A stretch of DNA of 64,000 bases from Tubiluchus corallicola (lineage: Eukaryota; Priapulida; Priapulimorpha; Priapulimorphida; Tubiluchidae), in NCBI GenBank assembly GCA_030141605.1, contig JAQGDQ010000919.1, positions 16,448 through 80,447 of the forward strand, given 5' to 3'. The notes beneath the pieces are model-generated. The model saw only the letters and a list, made by a program, of their open reading frames with translations. It ran no database searches and was not told the origin of the DNA. Shown piece after piece: positions 1 through 24,213 of the stretch. The first letter of the stretch is position 1, and each line of letters opens with the position of its first letter. Made by a program: the position numbers and the translations under genes.

Positions 1-253
1 TGTCATGTGACGGTTGTAGTTAAAACGTGTTGCTGTGGTACGCGTAACCTTTGACCAGCATCAACTGCTCGTGCGCACAGCGAAACTGTGAAAAGACTTA
101 TTGGGCATGATGTTATGACTGTGTTATTATCAGGAGTGGTCACGGCGCATAATTAAATACCAAAAAAGTGTCTTTTGATTTCCATTTGTTCTTGTAGTTA
201 ATATACTGCATTATACAGCACTTGTAGACTATCTAATTTGACACCATGAGAAA
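1..253. other. TMEM245 intron; dispersed repeat at left edge
   Basis: Bases 1-110 (around ctgtggtacgcgtaacctttgacc) are a diverged copy of 11560-11670. No coding sequence is seen. Confidence 0.4.
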
Positions 254-1121
254 GTTTAACTATAGGTTTTACACGTCAAATGTTGACCTGCGTTAACTCA
301 AATATAGATTTAGGTAATTCAAATGTGTCTTGGTAACTCAAATGTAGACTTAGGTGGTTCAAATGTGTTAACAATGGTTTTCAACAAATCTTGGTAAGTC
401 AAATGTAGACACATGTCAAGTCAATTCTTAACTTATTTATGTACAACACTTTTAAATGTTCTTATCAAATAAACATTTTCTTTACATTTGAAAAATATAT
501 TAACGTCCATACAAACAGTTGCACATTAATTAAATATAATAAACATTGATGCTGCCGATAGCACCATGACCATAAAATATAATTTTAATTTGGTTTTATC
601 TTTTTGTAATTTGCACTTAAATGAGTTAATTACCGATTTATTCAAAGTACCGCATCTACATTTGAGTTATCAAAACACATTCGAAATTCCTATGTCTACA
701 TTTGACTTACCTAAGTCACATTTGAACTTTCCTGTGTCTACATTTGACTTACCTAAGTCACATTTGAACTTTCCTGTGTCTACATTTGACTTACCTAACT
801 CACATTTGAACTTTCCTGTGTCTACATTTGACTTACCTAAGTCACATTTGAACTTTCCTGTGTCTACATTTGACTTACCTAAGTCACATTTGAACTTTCC
901 TGTGTCTACATTTGACTTACCTAAGTCACATTTGAACTTTCCTGTGTCTACATTTGACTTACCTAAGTCACATTCGAAATTCCTATGTCTACATTTGACT
1001 TACCTAAGTCACATTTGAGTTACCAAAACACATTCGAAATTCCTATGTCTACATTTGACTTACCTAAGTCACATTTGAACTTTCCTGTGTCTACATTTGA
1101 CGTGTAAAACCTATAGCTAAC
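254..1121. mobile_element. Foldback-type element with inverted ends and internal 42-bp repeats
   Basis: The ends are inverted copies of each other: gtttaactataggttttaca at 254 and its complement ending in cctatagctaac at 1121. The match continues inward with CAAATGTAGAC-type motifs. The right half (about 651-1100) is a tandem array of a 42-bp unit (acatttgacttacctaagtc...). The left arm carries the same motif inverted. The open frame at 566-1018 is only this repeat; 42 is a multiple of 3. No transposase is present. Confidence 0.65.
651..1100. repeat. 42-bp tandem repeat inside the foldback element
   Basis: About 10 units of a 42-bp sequence alternating catttgacttacctaagtca and catttgaactttcctgtgtc, with slightly shorter variant units near both ends. 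Confidence 0.9.
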
Positions 1122-1554
1122 TAATGGTTAATGAAAAAATAATGGTCGAGTTTGGAATGTCATTTTGAATTATCATAACAAGTTTCAGTCATATTATTAC
1201 TTGCGTTATTGATATTATTAGTTTTTTTACTGCCGAAGGTTAGATTTTGTTCTGTTACCATATTTTCTAACGTGTATTGTTAGTCGATTTTCTGATTTGG
1301 AATTTATGTTTACATTTTTGCTGCATCAGTCAAAAAAAACTTGTCTTTTAATTTGTGCTTTTTTATATTATAATTTGTTTTTTAATTTGTAAGGTGCCTT
1401 TGATCAATTTTCTGTATTTGCCGTCTAAAATGCGGAATAAATTATTATTATTATTTCTTTTCTCGCGTTTGCGGTTAATATTTTGCGTTTTTCCTTCTGA
1501 CTGACAGCAGGGTGTTTTTTGTTTGTGATTTTGTTTTTTCTTGTAACATTTCAG

Positions 1555-13949
<12,395 letters not shown>

Positions 13950-14154
13950 GCCTTGGACAGATGTTTTAACTTTTTATTCTCTTTCTTTCTTCTTATGCTT
14001 TTGTTTCTTGTTTTCCCTTAAGATGTGCCCGATAATGTGAATCGCACAAACAATGTCACTTTCTGTAAATTGTCTTTGTAATTTGGTATTTTCTCGAGTG
14101 TTATACAAATTGTTGATGCAGACTAAAGTGATGTTTATGTAGCATCCCGGAATG

Positions 14155-14214
14155 CATCATCATCATCATCATCAGCATCATCGTCAGCATCATCAGCATC
14201 AGCATCATCAGCAG

Positions 14215-14246
<32 letters not shown>

Positions 14247-14382
14247 GCATCATCATCAGGATCTTCATCATCATCATCATCAGCAGCAGCAGCATCATCA
14301 TTATCAGCATCATCATCAGCATCATCATCAGGATCATCATCATCATCAGCATCATCATCAGCATCGTCAGCATGATCAGCAT

Positions 14383-14413
<31 letters not shown>

Positions 14414-14470
14414 AGCAGCATCATCATCATCATCAGCATCATCATCATTAATTAATTAATTAATTTTAAT
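14155..14470. repeat. CAT/CAG triplet array plus TTAAT block (right partner)
   Basis: About 295 bp of CAT and CAG triplets, ending in TTAATTAATTAATTAA. It is 206 bp after the TMEM245 stop, probably in its 3' UTR. His/Gln and Met/Leu open frames are artefacts. Confidence 0.95.
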
Positions 14471-14506
14471 TAATTAATGCATTATCCATCTGCGGAATAG
14501 CTATGG

Positions 14507-14512
14507 AATAAA
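14507..14512 (+). terminator. Candidate poly(A) signal for TMEM245
   Basis: AATAAA is 558 nt after the TMEM245 stop, just after the CAT/CAG repeat and its TTAAT block. If it is used, the long CAT/CAG tract would be transcribed in the 3' UTR. This is position-based inference only. Confidence 0.3.
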
Positions 14513-15344
14513 AAATCAATATGAAATAGCTGCAGAAAAGTAAGTCATACTGCGGCTCATATAAATGGGTGCATTGAAATTATTTCATTGCTATTTTATT
14601 ACATTTATTATAAAACTGATTTTATCTATTCTGCACCCCCATATAACACATAAGCATTCTGGATGCTACATAAATGCCACTTAATGTTTTTTACACGTTT
14701 AGCACTGCACACTATTTCAAAGTTGTCTATCAAAGTTGATTTTGATATAGGAATTGGTTGAAATGTTGTGGTCACTATGCATGTATTCACTGTTTATCCT
14801 CTGATACGGCGTGCATACCAGTTATACACATCTAACATATATGAATTTACATTTTCAAATAGAACTATACTAAAGTTTTTACAATTTTTAGCATTTTTAT
14901 ATACATTTTAAACCAGTAATTCACATAATGTATTCAGAATAGTTGTGAAGTCAAACTTTGTAAATTTAAAAGGTTTTAAAATCAAAATTTAGGAAATGCA
15001 TTTTAGCGAAAGCAGCAGCAGTTGTATTTACACTTTTTTTTAAAAATGCTTGTAGATAGTTCGACGGTGCTAATTTTATTTTAAAATGTTTTCATTAGTG
15101 TTTTGTTAGAATATCTATGCTATTCTATTGTTTAAAATACCTGTACTTTACTGGTGATTTAATATTATAGGTAATTATGAGACACAGAGATCAGAAATTT
15201 AGATATTTGTGTTAGGTATTATTTAAACTGTTGTTGAAGAAGTTTGTATTTAAGATGATCTCAAAAATTAATGTTTTTATACTGAGAAACCATCATAGGC
15301 TTTGGAGAACGTTGCATAAAATATTTGCATGTTAATCCCCTACT
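14513..15344. other. Spacer after TMEM245, nothing recognised
   Basis: AT-rich sequence without similarity that I can see; no plausible coding frame. Confidence 0.5.
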
Positions 15345-15352
15345 GTCTAGTC

Positions 15353-15851
15353 CAGGGGTGTGCAAATTATCTGACTAGCCGGGCCACATTAAACTTTCCC
15401 GCAATTCCTGCGGGCCACAGGCAGTTTGGTCAAGGAGCCAAGTACAGAAAGGCCTAATAACGATTTTTTGCATCCGACCTGCGTACATCATTACTACTAC
15501 ACTCAAGAAACTATTTTAGAAGTTATTAAAATTTATATTACAAACCATATATTTCTACTTTCAGAACAGATAGTGGTAATTTCATTACAATACATATCAG
15601 TAATGTGTATCACACAGTCTGTGTAGTACAGTGACATTAAGCTACAACCGTCTTGTAAGGGTTAATGGCATCCGATCTAGTAGAAAAAACTACCCGCACT
15701 ATCTTTGGGATCGTGGTACGGACTTCAGCTGGATACACTCAATTAATCGCCCGGGCCACACTTTCATTAGGTTGACAAATCTCTTCGCGGGCCGCACAAA
15801 TTCTCTCGGCGGGCTGCGAGTGGCCCGTGGGCTGCAATTTGCACACCCCTG
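15353..15851. mobile_element. hAT MITE family CAGGGGTGTGCAAATT, copy 1, intact ends
   Basis: Terminal inverted repeats CAGGGGTGTGCAAATT and AATTTGCACACCCCTG are perfect over 16 bp. They are flanked by a perfect 8-bp duplication gtctagtc (15345-15352 and 15852-15859), diagnostic of hAT. It is 499 bp, non-autonomous. Open frames 15426-15626, 15631-15873 and 15739-15993 overlap it and are not genes. Confidence 0.92.
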
Positions 15852-15859
15852 GTCTAGTC

Positions 15860-16559
15860 TGAGACCTTTTTAGTTTCATGTAGGATCTCATATAGGACAC
15901 GACTTGATGCTTACATGTTTTCATGAAATTTTGTTTTGAAAGAAATGAGAATGGACAGTAACTGTCGGAAAATAGCGCAGTCCAAAATGTCAATGATTAA
16001 ATTTGTGATGAAAAACTTGTATCAAGCTTGCATTCATTTCAAGTCAATGAGTTGTTATTTTTTCCAACAGGTGGCACTTAGTATGATGGCAACGTAGTTG
16101 TAAAACACCAGACAAGTGAAAATTTAAATTCGATTGCCACATTTGTCGTTTTTTCTTTACCAATTTGTTTTTTAAATCTGTTTCTTGTTGCTGAATTCCA
16201 CTTGCAGGACAGTAGATGGCGCAATTTATACTGTGCTGCCATCTGCACTTAAATCTATAATTACAGTAATGAAAACTAGTCTTTAAATTTTAAAGTTGTT
16301 TAACGTAATCTAACATTGTAATTTTTCTAATTGTAATTGCAAATGAAAACAATATTGTTGCATTTACAGGTTGTGCAAACAGTTTATTGGATCTAGATTG
16401 TTGTTGTTATACGTGTTTTATTTATTACGATAGATTGTTGATACATAGTTAGGTATTTTATATTGGAAGATAGGGCTAGTCATGCTAGATAGCTTGTGTT
16501 AGTCCAAACTAAAAGTAATGTGTAGTTTTACTATGTATTTTGACATCATTGTTTAAATA
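15860..16559. other. Spacer, nothing recognised except a CTCF-like motif
   Basis: AT-rich; see the ACAGTAGATGGCGC motif at 16209-16222. Confidence 0.4.
16209..16222 (+). promoter_or_regulatory. CTCF-like motif
   Basis: ACAGTAGATGGCGC resembles the AGATGGCGC core of insect CTCF sites. Motif match only. Confidence 0.25.
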
Positions 16560-17940
16560 GCTAGACGTTTGATGTAGGGAGGTTTAATTCTTGGGTTACT
16601 GTTTGGTATCAGTACGGCAGTAGAACAGCTAGAGGTTTGATGTAGGGAGGTTTAATTCTTGAGTTACTGTTTGGTATCAGTACGGCAGTAGAACAGCTAG
16701 AGGTTTGGTGTAGGGAGGTTTAATTCTTGAGTTACTGTTTGGTATCAGTGCAGCAGTAGAACAGCTAGGGGTTTGGTGTAGGGAGGTTTAATTCTTGAGT
16801 TACTGTTTGGTATCAGTACAGCATTAAAAAAGCTAGAGGTTTGGTGTAGGGAGGTTTAATTCTTGAGTTACTGTTTGGTATCAGTGCAGCAGTAGAACAG
16901 CTAGGGGTTTGGTGTAGGGAGGTTTAATTCTTGAGTTACTGTTTGGTATCAGTACGGCAGTAGAACAGCTAGAGGTTTGGTGTAGGGAGGTTTAATTCTT
17001 GAGTTACTGTTTGGTATCAGTGCAGCAGTAGAACAGCTAGGGGTTTGGTGTAGGGAGGTTAAATTCTTGAGTTACTGTTTGGTATCAGTACAGCATCAGA
17101 ACAGCTAGAGGTTTGGTGTAGGGAGGTTTAATTCTTGAGTGACTGTTTGGTATCAGTACAGCATCAGAACAGCTAGAGGTTTGATGTCAGTTTCAGCATC
17201 AGAACAGCTAGAGGTTTGGTGTAGGGAGGTTTAATTCCCGTGTTACTGTTTGGTATCAGTGCAGCAGTAGAACAGCTAGAGGTTTGGTGTAGGGAGGTTT
17301 AATTCTCGAGTTACTGTTTGGTATCAGTGCAGCAGTAGAACAGCTAGGCGTTTGCTGTAGGGAGGTTTAATTCCCGAGTTACTGTTTGGTATCAGTGCAG
17401 CAGTAGAACAGCTAGAGGTTTGGTGTAGAGAGGTTTAATTCTTGAGTGACTGTTTGGTATCAGTACAGTATCAGAACAGCTAGAGGTTTGATGTCAGTAC
17501 AGCATCAGAACAGCTAGAGGTTTGATGTCAGTTTCAGCATCAGAACAGCTAGAGGTTTGGTGTAGGGAGGTTTAATTCCCGAGTTACTGTTTGGTATCAG
17601 TGCAGCAGTAGAACAGCTAGAGGTTTGGTGTAGGGAGGTTTAATTCCCGAGTTACTGTTTGGTATCAGTGCAGCAGTAGAACAGCTAGAGGTTTGGTGTA
17701 GGGAGGTTTAATTCTTGAGTGACTGTTTGGTATCAGTGCAGCAGTAGAACAGCTAGAGGTTTGGTGTAGGGAGGTTTAATTCTTGAGTGACTGTTTGGTA
17801 TCAGTGCAGCAGTAGAACAGCTAAAGGTTTTGTGTAGGGAGGTTTAATTCTTGTGTTACTGTTTGGTATCAGTACAGCATCAGAACAGCTAAAGGTTTTG
17901 TGTAGGGAGGTTTAATTCTTGTGTTACTGTTTGGTATCAG
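16560..17940. repeat. 68-bp tandem repeat, about 20 copies
   Basis: The unit contains ctagaggtttggtgtaggga, ggtttaattcttgagttact and gtttggtatcagtgcagcag. Short (about 36-bp) deleted units occur near 17175 and 17485-17545. It sits between TMEM245 and PHF5A. No open frame. Confidence 0.97.
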
Positions 17941-19187
17941 TTATTTATTGTAATACGGTATCAGAACTGCAATATATTTATATAACTGCTGCAGTCGAAT
18001 AGGGTTGCCTACAGCAAGCTAATGTAACCACTGTGTCAAGTAGGGCATTATCTCGCATTAATTTCTGTTATTGTTAACCTAGATTTCACGTCATTTTGCC
18101 ATCTTAAATTGTAAGTAGTATGCTTGATTTGTTTCCGCTCCACATTATTGTGTTGACTTTCATTTGTGCAGTTGATTTTCTATCTCTTTAGTTAGCGCAG
18201 AAAAATTTGGACTTAGGTAAATAAAATATACTACTGTTGCCTAATTATATCAATGCTTAAAGTTTTTAACGGACTGATTGATTACGTTATTGCCACCAGT
18301 TTTTTGTTTTGCAGCGTGTTATTTATTTCGTGATTTGTTTTAGTTATGCAAAATGGGTTTGAGCTTGCTGATTTGCTACTAATAAAAAGCTGACATTTTT
18401 ACACAAAGACAAATATTTTACATGTTTCTTGCTGTGTTTGCTAAGAGTAAATTAAAGTAAATTACACCATCATTAATGCATTACAACTGGCATCAAAGTT
18501 TGAAAAGGCTGCATGAAAAATAAGGTAAATTGTAAACTGCAATACAATATTATGACCGTGTCAATAATCACTACTGCCTGGTTATGCTTAGCTTTTCCGT
18601 ATACACTAAAGAAGCTTGCTACACGGCACAACACTCCTTGCATCATGTTTTTGTTGGTCCCTTTGAGAAACAAAGAGGGAAACCTCTTATTGTCGGGTTT
18701 ATTTCTACTATTCTTACTATTTATTTACTAGTGAGATCTCCTATTATGGCACTGCTAACTAATTGAATTTCTGCGCAAATTTCCTGGTTAATTTTAATCT
18801 CATCCATGACACTAATAACTGAGATATGAATCTATCTTATTAGGGTGTTAGGCACTGTATTATAAGTAAAATTCATACCTGACTGTTTCAGTGTTCAATG
18901 CGTTTAATTTTTACAATGGCTTTTGGACCCTTTTCCAACAGTTTTTTACCCAGTTAGATATGTTTTGGCTGTCGTTGTTGCTAAATAAAGTCGCTTGAAA
19001 GGAATGTTAAGTTGATTAGTGAACGTCAATAGATTTGATATACGGGTAAACCTCGTTTTTGCTAGATATGTTGAACGTGAACGTGAATGTTGTTTATGTT
19101 GTTGAAACGTAACTTTTTTTTGAATTGTATTTTAATGCTACTAATTTGTACAACAGATACTAGACGTAACTAACTTGTCTAAATTTA
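17941..19187. other. PHF5A upstream region
   Basis: About 1.2 kb of AT-rich sequence that should hold the PHF5A promoter. I see no convincing TATA box or CpG-rich stretch. The open frames at 18473-18766 are short and overlap on both strands; I do not recognise them. Confidence 0.4.
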
Positions 19188-19239
19188 ATGGCGAAGCATC
19201 ATCCAGATTTAATATTTTGTAGAAAGCAAGCTGGTGTTG
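19188..19239 (+). CDS. PHF5A: PHF5A exon 1 (coding part)
   Basis: ATG then 17 codons ([17 protein letters not shown]) plus one base; donor GTTG|gtaagt. It includes zinc-ligand Cys11. Confidence 0.97.
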
Positions 19240-22200
19240 GTAAGTGTAATGAAATATTCAATTTATAGCAATTTTTAAATAAAAAAAGTTGTAAAATTAT
19301 ATAGTTGTGACTTGAATCAGTTTTGTAGGAGAGGCAATACCGTAAATGTGTTGTAAATGTCCAATCCCTTTTATTAGCTTGATAAGATTATGGGCGGTTT
19401 TACTACGTAGTAATAATATAGGAAAAATATCTTCATGATGGTATCGTAGTAGTAGGAGTAAAAAAATTTATCAGATATTATTGTGAATATATTTAAAATA
19501 TATTAAAGGGGCCTAAGTTAGGGAACAGGGGCGTAATATCACTGACCATAGTCACAGAAGATCATGGGACACGATAAAAAGTAATTCTGTGTTTCTCCCT
19601 TGTGTTTTTGCGAGCTGTGCTGTTGAGTTTTTTCTATGTGTTCATATTCGTTTTAGTGTGATATTTTTATATGATAGTGATACGAAATAAAAAACTCCCA
19701 AAGAGTACTTATTAACAGAAGCTTTCAGCCGGACTGTAGTGACAGTTTCAAACAACACATCTTTGTTTTCTTTTTCCTTGTTTAATAATTATATTATCTT
19801 TTATTTCATTATTACAATTCTTATCATTAAATTGTGTTATTACGTAACCTTATTACGATATTATTTACGATTTGTTTGATATTATTTTTTGCTTTACATT
19901 GAATTTCATTAATTTTTTGCTTGATGTTATGCCTTGTTATGCATTGAATTGCATTTCCGCTTTGAGTTGATTTTTGTTGCTTTTGCCTTTATTGATACAC
20001 AAACACCTAAATATGTCATGAGCCTTTGAGTAAACTTGTATTTTTAATAAGGGGCAGCTGACCAAGTGACCAATAGGTCTTTCGCTGCTCCTTCTCAGCT
20101 GCAATGAAATGTAAAAGTAATTATGACGAATTCTAACTGCTATTGAGAAAATAAAATTGAATTGAATTATTGTTTGGTTATGTTTGTTATTCTTGTTGTG
20201 ATTATTTATTTTATCAAAATTGATATCTTATAGTCGGAAGAATTAAATTGGTCTAAAATTCAAGTAGTTCCTCCATTAATTAATAAATTTCATTGAAAAA
20301 CAATTTCCTTGATTGTATTCATTGAAGAAAGTTGATGTGCTATGTAGTAATCACTGGATTTTTTTCGTTTCAGCCATTGGAAGGCTATGTGAGAAATGTA
20401 AGTGAAGAATCACATATGTGATATATACTTTGCTGTACTTTGCTGAAGCAGAACATTGCACTGCATTGCTGCATTGCTTTATGCCGTGCAGTTATTTTCA
20501 TTTCAATAAACAGGTTTATTGTTAAGTTTGATTGTCTGAGTAGCGTGATTATAGTCTGATGAGTTTGTGTCTAAATAACTATGGAAGTTTTTGCTGAATC
20601 AATCAAAGTGGTTTATTTATGACATTGCAGCAGTGATCAGGCTGAAATAACAACAACAAAATAATTACATATAATACTGCCCTACCGCATAGAGCGTAAG
20701 TGCAAATATAAATGTTTGGAATTATACTAATTTAAGAATTCTTCCTTTAATCACAAAAGTAAAACTGCAAATAATATACCGTTCTAAATGTTAAACATCT
20801 GCTTGACACTGCATGGAGTTCTTATTGTTAAATGTGTTAAAAATTGCCTCCTGGCAAATAGCAATATGGGTACTCTTCATATGCTGAAATCTTCGAGATC
20901 CTCTAGTGTCGTGGAAAACTTTTAAGAGAAATTCTTCACAAACATTTTACTCATAAGTGACTTTTGCTTCTAGAAAAAATAAAAAAAAATTTTTGAATGT
21001 GAACAATTAGTTACTGTATTACATCATTTTGATACCAGCTGTTTATAATTGTTGTTTTATATTAAAAGTATTTCGTTTTCTAAAGTTACATAATTTGAGA
21101 TATAGAACAGTCGACGCTCGATTGTCGGAACTCGATTAAAATGAATTAATTATAATATAACATACATAATATTAAATTGCTACATAAGATGATAATATTG
21201 CAGTAATTTATTAATTACCCATGGAAATTTTAGCCTCAGAATTTAACTAATGAAAAATGTGAAGAATTAATCCAATTAGCTAGAATCACTCTAGTATCAG
21301 TTATTGGTGATGAACTTTGGATTGCCTTGACCACTGGGTGATACTGTGGCCCAAAGGTCTAAGACATCTGCTTTGTAAACAGAAGGTTCCCGGTTCAAAT
21401 CCAAGCTGCATTGCAACCGCGTTTCCTGTTTCACACCTCTTTTAAATCTGATTTAATTAATTGTGAGTTTGTGTTGTAATTAAAATGAACACTTTTAATC
21501 CTTTCAGGTGATGGCAAGTGTGTTATCTGTGACTCGTACGTGAGGCCTTGCACTCTTGTCCGGATATGTGATGAATGTAACTACGGTTCGTATCAAGGTC
21601 GTTGCGTCATCTGCGGAGGTCCGGGCGTGTCTGATGCCTATTATTGTAAAGAATGTACCATACAGGAAAAAGACGTAAGAACCCGTAAATTTATTAAAGG
21701 AGAGAACAAGTCATTGTTGGGTTTATTTTACTGTTATTGTTTAAACTTGGAAAATTACAACAGTAAAGAAATTTGCAAAAAAATGTCTATTTTTACTACC
21801 GCTGTATAGAAATTTTCTGGTGAGGTGGTGGCTGCCGTTCACTTGACAATTATGACGAAACTCGTGCACTTCGGGACTTTTCGTACGCTTGTGCATTGTC
21901 GCCATCTGTAAGCAAGCATTGCTTAAATTAATTCAAACTTCTGCAGCTTGCCTAACGTTTATACAAAAATATTACAAATTATCTAAACTTGTAAAAACTT
22001 GTTATAGTTTTACATTATATCTAAATTTTGTAAAAACTTGTTATACTTTGGCAAAAATTGACAGTACGCTGCTTTTCTTAAGCCAGTGAGTGACATCATT
22101 GGTGGAAAAATGGATGTTCAAAATGGGAGTGCCCAAGTCTGTAATGATCGCGATTTTAAAGGGATTTTATTAATTACAAGAGGCGCTCATCACACTTATC

Positions 22201-23378
22201 ACACTTATCACATGATTATCACACGCTTATCACACTTATCACATGCTTATCACACTTTCATTACTAAATCCTAACATATTTCGGGAACACTAACTTCCCC
22301 GAAGGCTGAACTTTTCCTTTAATTTTCTTAGTCGATGTTTGAATGATAATTGTACAATTTTGTATTCTTACTATTTGACTGTAAGGACGTGCAGAAGTCT
22401 AAAAAACAGAAAAAATTTTCTTTTTGTTGTCAAGTGTTAGAAAAATGCTGAATTTCCTAGTGTTGTTGAAGTGAGAGACTTATAAAAAAAAGAAAGAGCT
22501 TTTTCATAAAAATCTTGGTGTGTACGTAACATTTTTGTGTTAGATGGGTAAACGTGATTTCATATTTTTATTATTCTTTCACTCTTACTCTAGTTCCAAC
22601 TGCCGATGTAGGGTCTATTGTTTATTATTATTATATTGTTTATTTCGAACGTATAGTTTACATTGAAGTACAAAATTATCTAGGAAAAAAAATAAAATTA
22701 CAATTATATACATAAAAAATTAGTACTTAATATCAAAACAAAGAAAAGTAATACAATACAGGTATTACAATTACACACATCCTAAATAACCTCATATTTA
22801 TTATACATATTATATTATACATACCTTATTATATGATGTTATACCAATGGAAAATACCCATGAAAAGTTAATTAACGCAGAACCAATTTTTAATTTCATT
22901 TAAGTTACACATTTCGTAAAAAGCTTATAGTTGTGGTTACACATTTCAAGTTAATGGGAAGATAAAATGGCATATTGCTGTGTTCAGTGGTCGTTATAAA
23001 CTATTAAAATTAATTTTTCAGAGGCTGAAGAAAGTTTGTTAAAACTATCGTTAAGTTTTTATGTTCCAAAATTTTAGATCACTGCAAATAGATGTTGTTG
23101 CATTTTTTGTACAAAGGCAATGAAGAATTATATCAAAAATTTGACAAAGAACAGTCATAGCTTTAGTGAAGAACTTTTTTTCAGTTTAGTTTGTCTTAGT
23201 TCCTTTGCAACATTTGTGAATAAACAATTCTTTTTGTTTTAGTATAAAAATAACTTGTGTTATAAGTATCAAATTTGCACATTTTCAGAGAGATGGGTGT
23301 CCAAAGATCGTGAATCTCGGCAGTTCGAAGACCGATTTGTTTTACGAACGGAAGAAATACGGGTTTAAGAAGAGATAG
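19188..23378 (+). CDS. PHF5A: PHF5A / SF3b14b, U2 snRNP SF3b subunit, complete
   Basis: Complete spliced gene of four coding exons: 19188-19239, 20374-20397, 21508-21674 and 23289-23378. They join in frame to 110 codons plus TAG, exactly the family length. Known: PHF5A is a small zinc-binding knot protein that bridges SF3B1 and SF3B3 in the SF3b part of the U2 snRNP, acting in branch-point recognition in the nucleus. All 13 cysteines of the zinc knot are present (positions 11, 23, 26, 30, 33, 40, 46, 49, 58, 61, 72, 75, 85). So are Lys29 and Tyr36, the latter lining the pladienolide pocket in the human protein. The translation looks identical or nearly so to vertebrate PHF5A as I remember it. 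The start is the only ATG giving the conserved [12 protein letters not shown]-terminus. A caacag lies 33 nt before the ATG and could be a 5'UTR acceptor (inference). Introns hold a SINE and a TTAA MITE. Confidence 0.98.
19240..20373. other. PHF5A intron 1
   Basis: AT-rich intron. 20040-20167 is a retroelement tail (separate entry); the remainder shows nothing. Confidence 0.5.
20040..20167 (+). mobile_element. Retroelement 3' end, plus strand
   Basis: Contains GGGGCAGCTGACCAAGTGAC and CAATAGGTCTTTCGCTGCTCC, shared with 2115-2170 (minus). It ends AATAAAATTGAATTGAATT, a typical short-repeat retroelement tail. Confidence 0.5.
20374..20397 (+). CDS. PHF5A: PHF5A exon 2, 24-nt microexon
   Basis: Acceptor gtttcag ends at 20373; donor AAAT|gtaagt. 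Only 24 nt, encoding AIGRLCEK with both boundary codons split. It is needed for the invariant Cys23 and to join the frame. It is too short for open-frame or many ab initio finders. Confidence 0.95.
20398..21319. other. PHF5A intron 2, nothing recognised before the SINE
   Basis: AT-rich, no coding frame or clear repeat. Confidence 0.5.
21320..21490 (+). mobile_element. tRNA-derived SINE, copy 2
   Basis: Shares gccttgaccactg with the copy at 36860. The tRNA-like part (GGCCCAAAGGTCTAAGAC ... GGTTCAAATCC) and the ttcacacctcttttaaatct body follow. It ends 17 bp before PHF5A exon 3, so it abuts the acceptor region. Confidence 0.55.
21508..21674 (+). CDS. PHF5A: PHF5A exon 3
   Basis: Acceptor ctttcag ends at 21507; donor GAC|gtaaga. 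It encodes the core zinc knot, from [15 protein letters not shown] through [12 protein letters not shown]. The open frame continuing into the intron to 21809 is read-through into a MITE. Confidence 0.98.
21694..22322. mobile_element. TTAA-flanked MITE family 1, copy A
   Basis: Begins TTAAAGGAGAGAACAAGTCA and ends CTTTTCCTTTAA. It is homologous to copies at about 45340-45920, 47384-47942 (inverted) and 54182-55735. It contains a short local expansion of TCACACTTA-type 9-10-bp repeats at 22188-22258. It lies in PHF5A intron 3. Kolobok or piggyBac affinity is inferred from TTAA only. Confidence 0.65.
22323..23288. other. PHF5A intron 3 remainder
   Basis: 22620-22860 looks like a minus-strand retroelement tail (AATAAACAATATAATAATAAT on that strand). 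The rest is unremarkable AT-rich sequence. Confidence 0.4.
23289..23378 (+). CDS. PHF5A: PHF5A exon 4 with stop
   Basis: Acceptor ttttcag ends at 23288. It encodes 29 residues starting [17 protein letters not shown] and ending in the basic KKYGFKKR, then TAG at 23376-23378. Confidence 0.98.
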
Positions 23379-23549
23379 TATCGTTTCATTTTGATTTCAA
23401 CATGTTGAAACTTTGTCGTGCGTTTCAGACATTCTTTGATCATATTTTTCTACACTATCTGTCTCGTGTGTATATTTTGGAAATGCACAAGTGCTCTACA
23501 GTCACGTTAATCTGAACAATAATTATTGTATGACTTGAATGGTATACAT

Positions 23550-23945
23550 GAGGGGTATGCAAATTACCTGACTAGCCGGGCCACATTAAGCATTCCCGCA
23601 ATTCCTGTGGGCCACATGCAGTTTGGTCAAGGAGTCAAGTAACCAAGTAGGACCTAATAACGATTTTTTTGCATCCAATTTGCGCACATCATTACTATTG
23701 CACTACTACAGTCCAGAAACTATTTTAAAAATTATTAAAATTTATATTAAAAACCATATATTTCGTCATGTCCGACAGTGACATTAAGTGACAACGGTCT
23801 CGTAAGGTTTAATGCCATCTGATTTAGAGGAAAAAACTACCCGCACTGTCTTTGCGATATTGGCGCAGACTTCAGCTGCATCGCATGGGCCGCACTTTTG
23901 TTACGTTGACAAACCTCTTCGCGGGCCGCAGTTTGCACACCCCTG
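23550..23945. mobile_element. hAT MITE family CAGGGGTGTGCAAATT, copy 2
   Basis: Same family as 15353-15851 (gactagccgggccacattaa shared), with an internal deletion; 396 bp. The left end has mutated to GAGGGGTATGC. Flanks gtatacat and atatacat are a 7/8 target duplication. Confidence 0.85.
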
Positions 23946-24213
23946 ATATACATGGATGATGACTTGATCTCAGCTCTTCGTACAAAACATGGGTGTGTAG
24001 TAGAGATGGGATGGATCCGCCTTTTCTGGAGCCAAAGTGTTTCCAGGATTGTGGGGTCCAATTGTGCCGAATGTGTTCCTATCTGGATCCCACTCCCTCT
24101 GAAAATTGAAACTTGCTGGTACTCATTCTTGTGCACTGACAGCTGGACATCTTTGTGTGCTTCTGTATTGCATCTGTGTAATAAATGAATTTATATTTCG
24201 TAAATTTGTCAAG

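Noticed and set aside
566-1018. 150-codon frame of STFDLPKSHLNFPV repeats
   Set aside because: A 42-bp repeat inside a foldback element; no coding signature.
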